A stretch of DNA of 64,000 nt from JAPOUP01 sp965199865 (GTDB lineage: Bacteria; Pseudomonadota; Alphaproteobacteria; Rhodobacterales; Rhodobacteraceae): NCBI GenBank assembly GCA_965199865.1, contig CBDATU010000016.1, positions 93,818 through 157,817 of the forward strand. Reading direction: 5' to 3'. Made by a program: the position numbers and the translations under genes. The notes under the pieces are model-generated. The model was not told the origin of the DNA and searched no databases. It was given only the letters and a program-made list of their open reading frames with translations. This document shows, one piece after another, positions 42,831 through 51,430 of the stretch. Every line of letters starts with the position of its first letter. Position 1 is the first letter of the stretch.

Positions 42831-44471
42831 ATGAAAGTTGAACACTACAATGCCTTGATGCGTGGACAGATGAGTCGGCGCAGGATGCTGAAGGGTACGG
42901 CCAGCATGGGTGCCATGGCCGCGATTGGTGGAGTCGCCGCTGGTGCTTCAGCGGGCCCTGCCTGGGCGCAGTCAGGCCTGCGGGCCGAGATACTGAAAAT
43001 CCCCGGCGTGGGTAAAGGCTCGCCTACGGACGCCGACTGGCAGAAGGTCGGGGAGCTCTGCCTTGGGCCAACGAAGGATCGTGTTGCCGAAGGGGAATTC
43101 GCGGGTGTCGAACTGACATTCATGGGCCTCAACAACCAGAATCTTCACAACTTCCTGTTCCGTGGGTTCCTCAAGCCTTGGGAAGCCTATACAGGCGCCA
43201 CGATCAACTGGGTCGATCTTGCCCAAGCGGATTACAATCCGCGACTGCAGCAGGCGATCGCAACCGGAACAGTGGATTTTGACATCGTCGAGATGGGTGC
43301 ACCATTTGAGGGTGATACCGCCGGTAAGGGTCTGCTGGACGAAATGCCGGACTGGGTGGAAGCACAGATCGAAGCCGATGACCTTGTTGGCTATCTGCAA
43401 CCGCCGGTCGGCACCTGGGACGGCAGGAAATACCGGATCACCATCGACGGCGACTGCCACACCTTCGCCTACCGGACCGACTACTTCGGCGAAGGCGCGA
43501 TCGGTGGGGCATCCGTGCCGCGCACATGGCAGGAGGTCAACGCCGTGTCGAAGGCGCTGATTGGAAAGGAAGACCCGCTGACCGGCCTGCCGGCTCATGG
43601 CTATCTTGATCCACTCAAGGGTTGGGGTGGCTTCGGCTTCTACTTCCTGGAAAACCGTGCGGCCGCCTATGCCAAGCATCCCGGCGATCCCGCATGGCTG
43701 TTCGATCCGGACACAATGAAGCCGCGCGTCAACAACCCCGGCTGGGTACAGGCCATCCAGGACGTCCTTGATCTCATCGAGGCCGGTGCATATCCGGCTG
43801 ACCAGATCAATGCCGATCCAGGCACAACCGGCTTCCAGCAGTTCCTCGCCGGTACCGGCTCCATGCTGATGTGGTGGGGCGATATCGGGTCGAACGCCCG
43901 TACCTCCGACACCTCAGTTGTGGGCGATGTGGTGGGCTTTGGCATCAATCCGGGCTCCGACCGTGTCTACAACAGCCAGACCGGCGCCTGGGAGGACACC
44001 TATAACGAGGCACCGAACATGGCCTATCTCGGCTGGGGCGTGTACGTCACCAAGCGGGTGTCGGGTGACGAGATGAAGCGCAAAGCGGCCTGGTCCGCAG
44101 CGGCGCATCTCGGTGGCAAGGACATATCGCTGTGGATGTCGGCCTATCCGTCGGGCTTCCAGCCATACCGGAACTCGCATTTCCAGTTCGACGAATGGGA
44201 AGCTGCAGGCTATGACCGAGCGTTCATCGAGGACTATCTCGGTTCCAACGCGGACTCGTATAATCATTCGAACGCGGCTATCGAACCCCGGATTCCAGGC
44301 ATTTTCCAGTATTATTCGGTCGCCGAAGACGAACTGGCCAAGGGTTATGCCGGTCAGTACGGATCTGCCCAGGAAATCGGCGATGCGATCGCCGCCGCCT
44401 GGGAGAGGATCACCGACCAGATCGGTCGCGATTCCCAGGTCAGGCTCTACAAGGCCTCCCTCGGAATGTAA
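42831..44471 (+). CDS. Carbohydrate ABC transporter substrate-binding protein, Tat-exported, CUT1 type
   Basis: A 546-residue extracellular solute-binding protein, longer than most CUT1 binding proteins (about 420-450). The ATG at 42831 has a perfect AAAGGAGG site seven bases upstream. The N-terminus carries a twin-arginine signal (SRRRMLKG near residues 17-24) followed by an alanine-rich hydrophobic core and AWA|QS, so the protein is probably folded before export. The mature part includes GATINWVDLAQADYNP and FDIVEMGAPFEGD, typical of the SBP_bac_1 fold. A stem-loop and the two permease genes follow. The ligand is not predictable; the neighbouring catabolic genes suggest a sugar or sugar acid derivative. 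Confidence 0.93.
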   Translation: MKVEHYNALMRGQMSRRRMLKGTASMGAMAAIGGVAAGASAGPAWAQSGLRAEILKIPGVGKGSPTDADWQKVGELCLGPTKDRVAEGEFAGVELTFMGLNNQNLHNFLFRGFLKPWEAYTGATINWVDLAQADYNPRLQQAIATGTVDFDIVEMGAPFEGDTAGKGLLDEMPDWVEAQIEADDLVGYLQPPVGTWDGRKYRITIDGDCHTFAYRTDYFGEGAIGGASVPRTWQEVNAVSKALIGKEDPLTGLPAHGYLDPLKGWGGFGFYFLENRAAAYAKHPGDPAWLFDPDTMKPRVNNPGWVQAIQDVLDLIEAGAYPADQINADPGTTGFQQFLAGTGSMLMWWGDIGSNARTSDTSVVGDVVGFGINPGSDRVYNSQTGAWEDTYNEAPNMAYLGWGVYVTKRVSGDEMKRKAAWSAAAHLGGKDISLWMSAYPSGFQPYRNSHFQFDEWEAAGYDRAFIEDYLGSNADSYNHSNAAIEPRIPGIFQYYSVAEDELAKGYAGQYGSAQEIGDAIAAAWERITDQIGRDSQVRLYKASLGM

Positions 44472-44480
44472 TTGCCGACA

Positions 44481-44515
44481 GCCAGGCCGCGGGGTCCGCG
44501 GCCTCGCGGCCTGGC
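44481..44515 (+). promoter_or_regulatory. Intercistronic stem-loop after the CUT1 binding-protein gene
   Basis: A perfect 11-bp inverted repeat (GCCAGGCCGCG / CGCGGCCTGGC) with a 13-nt loop starts 9 bases after the stop and ends 29 bases before the permease start. It has no U-tract. It occupies the same operon position as the hairpin at 7246-7274. Confidence 0.7.
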
Positions 44516-44544
44516 CATTATGTATTGATCCGGGACGGATGTAG

Positions 44545-45651
44545 ATGAGTTCCGAGGGCGATCTTCTCCATGTCGTCACAGCCGATGATGTATCGGAACG
44601 CCGCAAAACGTTCGGGAAACTGATCGTCTGGGGGTCGGGAGGGCTGATGGCCCTCGTGGCACTGCTGCAGACCGCCGACCAGAACGGTTGGATCGACATC
44701 GGATTTAACGACTGGCGTCCGACGCTGTACGCCTATGTGTTCTGGGGCATCTGTTTTTGCTCGGCGCAGGTGATCGTACGCGGTGAGCATGGGAAGCGTA
44801 CACTCTTCGTGCTCCCCGCCACGCTCTTTGTCATATCAATGGTCGTGTTCCCACTGCTGTTCGGCCTGCTGATCGCCTTCTCGGACTGGAACCTATCAAG
44901 CCCCGACGGACGTCAGTTCAACGGGCTCGATAATGTCCGGCAGATGTGGAACGACCCGTTTTACTGGAATGCGCTACGCAACATGGTCTGGTATACCCTG
45001 GCGATCATAGTCGAATACGCGATCGCCTTCGGGTTGGCACTGCTGCTCAATGCTGAGATCAGGGCACGCAAATTCTTCCGCGTAGCTTTCCTCCTGCCGC
45101 TCATGCTGTCGCCGGTGGCGGTGTCCTGGATGATCGGCAAGTCGATGCTGGAAAACCGCTTTGGCCCTGTCGCACGACTGCTGCGGGAACTGGGCGTTGA
45201 CAATCCGTCCTTCTTTTCCTCACCTGAAATCGCCCGATTGATGATCATGCTGATGGACGCATGGACATACATACCGTTCATGATGATCATGATCCTTGCC
45301 GGGCTTCAGGCGATCCCCCGGGAACTGCACGAATCCGCGGAGGTGGACGGAGCGGGCGCATGGAGGGGGTTCTGGGAAGTGACCTTCCCTCTCATGCTGC
45401 CGGTGTCGATCACCGCCATCCTGATCCGCATCATATTCAAGCTGAAACTGGCCGACATCATTATCAACATCACCTCCGGCGGTCCGGGAGGAGCGACGGA
45501 TAGCGTGACAAGCTTCATTTTCCGCGAATACCGCGACCGTTCGAATGTGGGTTACGGTACGCTCCTGGCCATCGTGTACCTGGTTGTTATCGTCATCGCG
45601 ATGACCATTCTCATCAAGGTGGTCGAGCGCTGGTTGAGGCCGAGATACTAG
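44545..45651 (+). CDS. Carbohydrate ABC transporter permease (MalF-like)
   Basis: A 368-residue inner-membrane permease. Two extra hydrophobic segments at residues 30-75 (LIVWGSGGLMALVALLQT, LYAYVFWGICFCSAQVIV) precede the six-helix core that starts at LFVLPATLFVISMVVFPLLF. The EAA loop that docks the ATPase is visible as ELHESAEVDGAGAWRGFWEVTFPLMLP. It pairs with the next permease to form the channel. The ATG has little upstream ribosome-binding signal, and the stem-loop lies just before it. One base separates its stop from the next start. Confidence 0.92.
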   Translation: MSSEGDLLHVVTADDVSERRKTFGKLIVWGSGGLMALVALLQTADQNGWIDIGFNDWRPTLYAYVFWGICFCSAQVIVRGEHGKRTLFVLPATLFVISMVVFPLLFGLLIAFSDWNLSSPDGRQFNGLDNVRQMWNDPFYWNALRNMVWYTLAIIVEYAIAFGLALLLNAEIRARKFFRVAFLLPLMLSPVAVSWMIGKSMLENRFGPVARLLRELGVDNPSFFSSPEIARLMIMLMDAWTYIPFMMIMILAGLQAIPRELHESAEVDGAGAWRGFWEVTFPLMLPVSITAILIRIIFKLKLADIIINITSGGPGGATDSVTSFIFREYRDRSNVGYGTLLAIVYLVVIVIAMTILIKVVERWLRPRY

Positions 45652-45652
45652 G

Positions 45653-46570
45653 ATGGGCACGCAGATATTCCATGACAGCGACGGGGACCGCGCCTATCGA
45701 TCCAGGCGCATCTCTGGCCGTATGATCGTTTATGGCATTCTGGTCCTCTGGGCCTTCATCTCCATCTTTCCAATCTACTGGACGATAACCACGAGCTTCA
45801 AGATCGCCCCGGATGTCATGAAGGGGAACATGGTACCCTGGTGGGATTTCACTCCAAAATGGCTTGGATGGCGATCTCTCGGGCTTTCGCCGGACACCAT
45901 AGGCAACGAAAGCACTGTCCGCGAAGAGTTCCTGAAGCGTTTCTGGAACTCCACGATCATCGCGGTATCGGCATCAGCCCTTGCGGTCGTGCTTGGCAGC
46001 ATGGCGGCATACGGGCTGTCGCGGTTCAGTTACCGCTTCGGTTTCATGCGCAATTCCGACATCTCGTTCTTCTTCCTCAGCCAGCTGATCCTGCCGCCAG
46101 TGGTCCTCGCGCTGCCATTCCTGGTGCTGTATAAATCGCTATCCATGCTTGACACGCATATCGGGCTGATCCTCATCTATACGCTCACGGTCCTTCCCAT
46201 CGTTATCTGGGTTATGCGCGATCAGTTCGGGTCGATCCCAACAGAACTTGAGGAGGCCGCCCTGGTCGATGGCCTGTCGATATGGGGTGCCTTTCTGACC
46301 ATCATCCTGCCGATTGCGGCACCTGGGATTGTGGCGTCGTTCATCCTTTCTCTCGTGCTGACCTGGAACGAGTATTTCTTTGCGGCGCTGCTGACTTCGA
46401 GCCACGCCAAGACGCTTCCGGTTATGGTGGCAAGCCAAACCGGCTCCCAGGGGATCAGCTGGTGGTCCATGGCAGCTTTGAGTTTTGCCGCGATCCTACC
46501 GCTGATCATCATTGGCATCGCCCTGGAACGTTACATCATCAAGGGCATGGCCGCTGGCGCGGTGAAATAG
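45653..46570 (+). CDS. Carbohydrate ABC transporter permease (MalG-like)
   Basis: A 305-residue permease with six predicted transmembrane helices, from MIVYGILVLWAFISIFPIYW to LPLIIIGIALERYIIKG. The EAA motif is ELEEAALVDGLSIWGAFLTIILPIAAPG. The tail (ALERYIIKGMAAGAVK) is typical of MalG-type proteins. It begins one base after the MalF-like stop, so the two are co-translated. It is convergent with the FGGY kinase gene, with only a 40-base gap and no clear terminator. Confidence 0.93.
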   Translation: MGTQIFHDSDGDRAYRSRRISGRMIVYGILVLWAFISIFPIYWTITTSFKIAPDVMKGNMVPWWDFTPKWLGWRSLGLSPDTIGNESTVREEFLKRFWNSTIIAVSASALAVVLGSMAAYGLSRFSYRFGFMRNSDISFFFLSQLILPPVVLALPFLVLYKSLSMLDTHIGLILIYTLTVLPIVIWVMRDQFGSIPTELEEAALVDGLSIWGAFLTIILPIAAPGIVASFILSLVLTWNEYFFAALLTSSHAKTLPVMVASQTGSQGISWWSMAALSFAAILPLIIIGIALERYIIKGMAAGAVK

Positions 46571-46610
46571 TCAGGGAAGATATCGATCCTCTGCCGGGCG
46601 CGTCGAACAT

Positions 46611-48098
46611 CTAGCCGAGTTCCGCGGCGATGTCCCTGGTCTGGTCATAGAGGCGGCGGAACAGCTGATAGGCTTTCGAGTAGGCGGGCACCTTCCTGGC
46701 CGTCACTCTACGCGCCGCGGGATTCCATTCGCCGATATCCCCAACCCTGGCTTCCCCAACGGCAACGCGTGCGAGAAACGCGTCGCCATAGCTCGCGCCG
46801 AAGGTCTTTGCGCAGACAATCTGATCAAGACTGCAGGTATCGGAGGTTGCCTGCAGCCACAGAGAATTCCTCGTGCCGCCTCCGACCGCGAGGATTCGCA
46901 TTGGCTCGACGCCAACTTCCCGGTACGTGTCGATCACATGGGCCGTGCCATAGGCGATGCCTTCAATCAGTGCGCGGAACACATGGGCCCGGGTATGGGT
47001 GAGATTCAGGCCGAACAGGGCACCTTTGGCGAGCGGGTCATGGATTGGGGTCCTCTCTCCCGAGAAATAGGGCAGGAACAGCAGGCCCTCGGAACCGGGG
47101 GCGATCACCTCAGCCTCAGCAACCAGGGAAGGGAACGCGGCCTCATGCGGCAGGTCGCGGGCAAAGTGATCCCGGAACCAATGGGTCAGGGTACCAGATG
47201 TCGCGAGCCCGGCCATGGACGCATGCTGGCCTGGAAAGAGCCATGGCGCATACCAGAGACGCCCATCGTTCACCCGGTTATCGGTCAGAGCGATGATGAA
47301 GATGGTCGAGCCGTACATCATCATCATGTCCGAGGTCTGCGTTACACCGACACTGAGCGCCTCGGCCGCGGCGTCAATTGTGCCGACTGTGACCGGTGTG
47401 CCTTCGGCCAAACCGGTTGTGGCGGCAGCCTCTGCCGTGACTCCTCCCGCGATTTCGGCCGTCCACATCAGCCGTGGCAGCATATCCGGAGTGGCGATGC
47501 CAGGCGCGGCATCAAAGCACCAGTCTAGCTTCCCGACATCGTATAGTGGCGAGAAATTGGCGGCTGTGTAATGGTCGATGACATATTCCCCTGTCAGCCT
47601 GTGCACGAGGAAGCTGGTCGAAGTCAGCACCTTGGCGGTTCGGGCGTATAGATCGGGCCGATTCTCCTTAAGCCAGAGGATTTTGGGGCCAACCGACTGC
47701 GACGTCAGTTCATTGCCGCAACGGCTGAGAATCGCATCCGCCCCGATCCGTTCGGTCAGAGTCCTCACCTGGGTCATGGCGCGGGTATCGACCCCGTAGA
47801 GAACACCGTTCATGAGAGGCGCACCTTCGGCGTCAACGGGCAGCATACATGGGCCGATGGCGGAGCAGGCTACGGCCCTGATCTGGTCGGGACTGATTCC
47901 CGACTGCGCGATCAGGCTTTTCGTGACGGTGACGAAGTCGCCCCACCAATCCTCCTCTGGCCGGTGCTCTGCCCATCCGGGCCGCGGCACGAGCATCTTA
48001 TGGGGATTGTGTGCCGTTGCGAGGACCGCGCCATCCGCATCCACCAGAACGCCCTTGGTCTCGTAGGTGCCGACATCAACGCCAAGTGTGTAACTCAT
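46611..48098 (-). CDS. FGGY-family carbohydrate kinase (XylB-like)
   Basis: A 495-residue sugar kinase of the hexokinase-actin fold. I start at ATG 48098, which overlaps the stop of the M42 peptidase gene (ATGA); longer frames run into that gene. The N-terminal phosphate loop is GVDVGTYETKGVLVD. Family segments GWAEHRPEEDWW, AVACSAIGPCMLPVD and ILAVGGGTRNSLWLQ follow, with the FGGY C-terminal signature nearby. It should phosphorylate a ketose, pentulose or polyol-derived sugar. It is the last gene of a catabolic operon and ends facing the permeases that probably import its substrate. Confidence 0.92.
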   Translation of the reverse strand: MSYTLGVDVGTYETKGVLVDADGAVLATAHNPHKMLVPRPGWAEHRPEEDWWGDFVTVTKSLIAQSGISPDQIRAVACSAIGPCMLPVDAEGAPLMNGVLYGVDTRAMTQVRTLTERIGADAILSRCGNELTSQSVGPKILWLKENRPDLYARTAKVLTSTSFLVHRLTGEYVIDHYTAANFSPLYDVGKLDWCFDAAPGIATPDMLPRLMWTAEIAGGVTAEAAATTGLAEGTPVTVGTIDAAAEALSVGVTQTSDMMMMYGSTIFIIALTDNRVNDGRLWYAPWLFPGQHASMAGLATSGTLTHWFRDHFARDLPHEAAFPSLVAEAEVIAPGSEGLLFLPYFSGERTPIHDPLAKGALFGLNLTHTRAHVFRALIEGIAYGTAHVIDTYREVGVEPMRILAVGGGTRNSLWLQATSDTCSLDQIVCAKTFGASYGDAFLARVAVGEARVGDIGEWNPAARRVTARKVPAYSKAYQLFRRLYDQTRDIAAELG

Positions 48099-49165
48099 GG
48101 CCATCGCCTCAACGGAAAATCCGGGCTGATGCGCGCGATTCCTGCCTGGAGCAGGTGCGACAGCCACTCGAGGTCACCGATATTGCAGACCTCCAGCGAC
48201 GAATGGCTGTATCGCATGGGGAAGCCCAGATCGATTGCGGCCACACCTTCTCCGACATGCTGCACATAGCTCAGATCGGTCAGCACGCCGATCTGGGCAG
48301 ATCGCTGCAGCGGGATTCCTTCCCCTTCGGCGGCGTCTTCGAACAGGCCGACCAGTGAAGGGTGAGGCAGTATCCCGTTCAGGGTGCCTCGCCCGTGGAA
48401 GCTATACAGGCTCATTCCCGGTCCATCGCCCAATGCCATCTCTCCAAGACCGGTCATGTCTGGCGTGTCGCAGGCCAGCATCAGGTCTATCTGAATCGCG
48501 ATAGCGGGCTCCAGCGCCTGTGCCGCTGTCACTGCGCCCCGCAAATTGAACTCCTCCTGGGTCGAGAATACGAGATGGACCGTGGGCCCTCGCGTCCGTC
48601 TGGCCAGACCGTGCGCTACATCCAGCAGGACAGCGCAACCAGCACGGTCATCCACGGAAGTGCCTGCGACACAGCCATCCGCCAGTTCCAGAAACCTGGG
48701 CGCATAGGTCACGGGAGTGCCGATGGCAATTCCCGCCGCCTCCAGGGCTTTCCTGGAGGTATGACCGGTATCGATGAATAGCTCCGCGGCGGGTAGCACG
48801 GAGTATTTCTCTTCAGGGGATGTCGCATGGTGACTCTTGCTGGCCAGGATGCCTGGGATGTCCGATCCGTCTCGCGTGCTCAACACCACTGCCTGGGATG
48901 GCAGGGCGCGCTCTGGCACACCGCCCATTCGATGCACGTAGATCAGGCCATCGTTTCCGATGCGGCGTATGATGAACCCGATCTGGTCCATATGGGCAAA
49001 CAGCATCACTGAGGGTTCGTCGCCCGGGAATGTGGCAATCAGGTTGCCCATCCTGTCGGTTCGGCATGGGACCGGCATTCTTGCGGCTATTTCCGCGGCG
49101 ACGCGCCCCTCATGCCCGGACAGTCCAGGAATCCGCATGAGCGCCCTGACGTCGTCCAGGATCAT
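48095..49165 (-). CDS. M42-family metallopeptidase (SgcX/FrvX-like)
   Basis: A 356-residue M42 protein of the type annotated as glutamyl aminopeptidase or endoglucanase. Metal and catalytic residues can be seen: AHMDQIG (His, Asp), SVDDRAG (bridging Asp), STQEEF (paired Glu), CDTPD (Asp) and YSHSS (His). The gene overlaps both neighbours by ATGA, so BtpA-like protein, M42 and FGGY kinase are made as one unit. In Escherichia coli the sgc and frv sugar operons contain M42 proteins (SgcX, FrvX), and sgc also has a BtpA homologue (SgcQ). The same pairing here supports a shared, still unclear role in carbohydrate metabolism rather than protein turnover. Confidence 0.92.
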   Translation of the reverse strand: MILDDVRALMRIPGLSGHEGRVAAEIAARMPVPCRTDRMGNLIATFPGDEPSVMLFAHMDQIGFIIRRIGNDGLIYVHRMGGVPERALPSQAVVLSTRDGSDIPGILASKSHHATSPEEKYSVLPAAELFIDTGHTSRKALEAAGIAIGTPVTYAPRFLELADGCVAGTSVDDRAGCAVLLDVAHGLARRTRGPTVHLVFSTQEEFNLRGAVTAAQALEPAIAIQIDLMLACDTPDMTGLGEMALGDGPGMSLYSFHGRGTLNGILPHPSLVGLFEDAAEGEGIPLQRSAQIGVLTDLSYVQHVGEGVAAIDLGFPMRYSHSSLEVCNIGDLEWLSHLLQAGIARISPDFPLRRWP

Positions 49166-49965
49166 CGCGCAGCCTTCGCACGGTCCATGAAATCCCGCGC
49201 GCGCACGGGATCCACGGCATTCCAGGTATTGCCTTCGATCTTCAATGAGGATCCGACTATGCAGCCATCGGCAATCCTCATCACCTCCGCGACCGTGTCA
49301 TGCCTGACTCCGGTATTGGCCAGCACGGGTGTGTCGGGCAGCACCTTCTTGACCGCTTCCAGATCCTGCATCCGTGCCGCTTCCCCGGTGATCTGACCCG
49401 AGACCAGGACGGCATCCGGCACTGAGGAGAATACGGCGGAACGTGCCCGGTCAGGCAGCGGGCGTGCGTCGAGGCTATGGGCGAATTCGGCGCTGATGTT
49501 ATACAGCATCAGGAGGTCGCCGCGCCCCAGCCGCTTGCGATAGCGCAAGGCACGGCCCGCATCGGGTGCCCAATGACCCATATCGCTGGCATAGGTGCCG
49601 GTGAATATCTCTCGGCAGAACGCCGCCCCGGTCGCTGCGGCCAGCGCGATTGTGCTGTCAGGATCCCAAAGCACATTGACCCCGAAGGGCTGTCTGATCT
49701 GCGGGTGAAGCCGCCCGATGACATAGGCCATGGTAGCGGTGACGGCCGGATCCACGATCATTTCATAGGGGCGATCGTTCTCGTTGCCGAACATGACGGC
49801 ATCCACGCCCGCCTGCTGCAGTGCCTCAAGGTCGGCGGCAGCACCCTCGACCAATCCTTCCAGGCCCAGATCCGCATCATGCAAGGGTGTTCCGGGGAGG
49901 GCTCCGAGATGTACCATCGCGATCACTGGTTTTGGCGTACCGAACACCGTCTGGAATCTATTCAT
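49162..49965 (-). CDS. BtpA/SgcQ-family TIM-barrel protein
   Basis: A 267-residue member of the BtpA family. I start at ATG 49965 (MNRFQTVFG), preceded by GGAGGT. Conserved parts are VIAMVHLGALPGTP near the N-terminus, GVDAVMFGNENDRPY, and PFGVNVLWDPDSTIALAAATGAAFCREIFTG. LANTGVRHDTVAEVMRIADGCIVGSSLK forms a phosphate-binding-like C-terminal segment. BtpA was named for photosystem I biogenesis in cyanobacteria; SgcQ members lie in sugar operons, and the fold suggests an aldolase or isomerase. It is coupled to the M42 gene and separated from the PfkB kinase by a decayed stretch. Confidence 0.92.
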   Translation of the reverse strand: MNRFQTVFGTPKPVIAMVHLGALPGTPLHDADLGLEGLVEGAAADLEALQQAGVDAVMFGNENDRPYEMIVDPAVTATMAYVIGRLHPQIRQPFGVNVLWDPDSTIALAAATGAAFCREIFTGTYASDMGHWAPDAGRALRYRKRLGRGDLLMLYNISAEFAHSLDARPLPDRARSAVFSSVPDAVLVSGQITGEAARMQDLEAVKKVLPDTPVLANTGVRHDTVAEVMRIADGCIVGSSLKIEGNTWNAVDPVRARDFMDRAKAAR

Positions 49966-50584
49966 GCAGGCACCTCCTGCAGGCCATGGTGCCGGGAATC
50001 GGGGGTGCCGTCCAGCCAATTCCATTCAGGCAGGTTGGACCAGGACAGTCACATTCTGAAATTGGGCAGGCCCAGCTTCTGCCCTGATCACGTCCATGAG
50101 AAATCCATTGCCCCAGCCCGCGTCCGATTCCACCCCGAAGCGCATCTTTGGCTGCGCCCTGGAGTGGAAGTGGGCATGATAATCTGCGTCCTGAACCCCG
50201 CATGCTCCCACCGGTCCCTATGGAGAGTCTTTCTCTATTCCTGAAAGCATTTAAGGGTACAGACTGACGGAGCCGTTCATGACCAAGCCTCCGGAAGCAG
50301 GTACCAGTGACCTGCCCAGCCCTCCAGTTGCCCTCGCTCCGGGCTGTCCTGCGCTCCAGAGCTCCAGATCCATTGGGACCGCGGCATTGACGCCCTTGAA
50401 CTACTCGATGACAAAGATGATGTCCAAGGTCCGCTGAAAGATCCGCTCTGAAGTGGCTCATCCACCATGGTTCTGCAGACCTGCCCTGCCGATCATAGGC
50501 GGGTCGTGACAACTGGTCTGCCACCGCCCTGGCACAGAGAGCGCACCTGCCGCAGAATACGGGAACTGGAATCCGGCTGGCTTT
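49966..50584 (-). pseudogene. Decayed gene region inside the catabolic operon
   Basis: 620 bases between the PfkB gene and the BtpA-like gene on the same strand. The minus strand has protein-like stretches such as FQRTLDIIFVIE*FKGVNAAV and PASGGLVMNGSVSLYP (about 50265-50450). A further one, MRFGVESDAGWGNGFLMDVI, is near 50085-50144. These are interrupted by stops and frame changes. I cannot name the original gene or genes. The position suggests a lost member of the pathway or a regulator. Confidence 0.4.
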
Positions 50585-51430
50585 CTATCGGATCCGGGAG
50601 ATATGGTCCGCGGCGGCCTGTTGCCCGGCCGCAACAGCTTTCACCATACCACTGCCGTGCAGCACCGCAGCCGCATAGGATCCGATAAAGACATCGCCCG
50701 CACCGTGGGTGGAATGCACATCGACTTTGGGTGCGGACTGCAGACCAGCCGTTCCGTCGGGCTCCGTAAAGGCCACGCCGTCCCCGCCGAGAGTCAGGAT
50801 TATGCGCATATTCCGTGCCAGGTCGCGCAACCTGGGCAGCACGGCTGCGCTGACATCGGCGCTGCTCACGCCGAGCAGGTCGGCGGCTTCGACCCGATTC
50901 ACAATCAGGGTGTCGATATGCGCAAGCTCAGCGACCCCAATTCCAGTGGCTGGAGCAGCGTTCAGCACCACCTGCGCTCCCACATTCCTGGCTTTCGTTG
51001 CCATCTCTGGAAGCACGTTTCGGGGCATTTCGTTCTGCAACAGAACCATTTTGCAGCCGGACGGCATTAGGACCGGCCCGGTATCGAACGAGTGGTTTTC
51101 GCCGGACACGATCACGGCACCATAACTGCCTTCTCCGGTCACGATCGCGGCGCTCATACCTGAAGCCCCGTCGCCAACCTGGAGTCGGGCGACATCCACT
51201 CCCGCCTCGACCAGCCGAGTGCGCATGGCAACACCCGCATCGTCGGATCCAATCCGCCCCGCAAACGCCACGCTGGCACCAGCCGACGCTGCAGCGACCG
51301 CCTGGTTCCCTCCTTTACCGCCGAACCGGTAGTCCACTTCCGTGCCACGCAGGGTTTCGTCAAGCCTGGGGAGGCGCGGCGCTTGTAATACTACGTCCCA
51401 GTGCAGGGCACCGACGACCAGCAGGCTCAT
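50585..51430 (-). CDS. PfkB-family carbohydrate kinase (ribokinase-like)
   Basis: A 281-residue kinase of the ribokinase fold, slightly short for the family (usually 290-320). The N-terminal GGKGGNQAVAAASAGA is the PfkB-1 signature. The C-terminal DVHSTHGAGDVFIGSYAAA is the PfkB-2 signature, with GAGD including the catalytic Asp and anion hole. VLQNEMP and ILTLGGDGV are also typical. The start ATG overlaps the isomerase stop (ATGA). With an FGGY kinase in the same operon, two different sugar phosphorylations or two substrates are likely. Confidence 0.93.
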   Translation of the reverse strand: MSLLVVGALHWDVVLQAPRLPRLDETLRGTEVDYRFGGKGGNQAVAAASAGASVAFAGRIGSDDAGVAMRTRLVEAGVDVARLQVGDGASGMSAAIVTGEGSYGAVIVSGENHSFDTGPVLMPSGCKMVLLQNEMPRNVLPEMATKARNVGAQVVLNAAPATGIGVAELAHIDTLIVNRVEAADLLGVSSADVSAAVLPRLRDLARNMRIILTLGGDGVAFTEPDGTAGLQSAPKVDVHSTHGAGDVFIGSYAAAVLHGSGMVKAVAAGQQAAADHISRIR

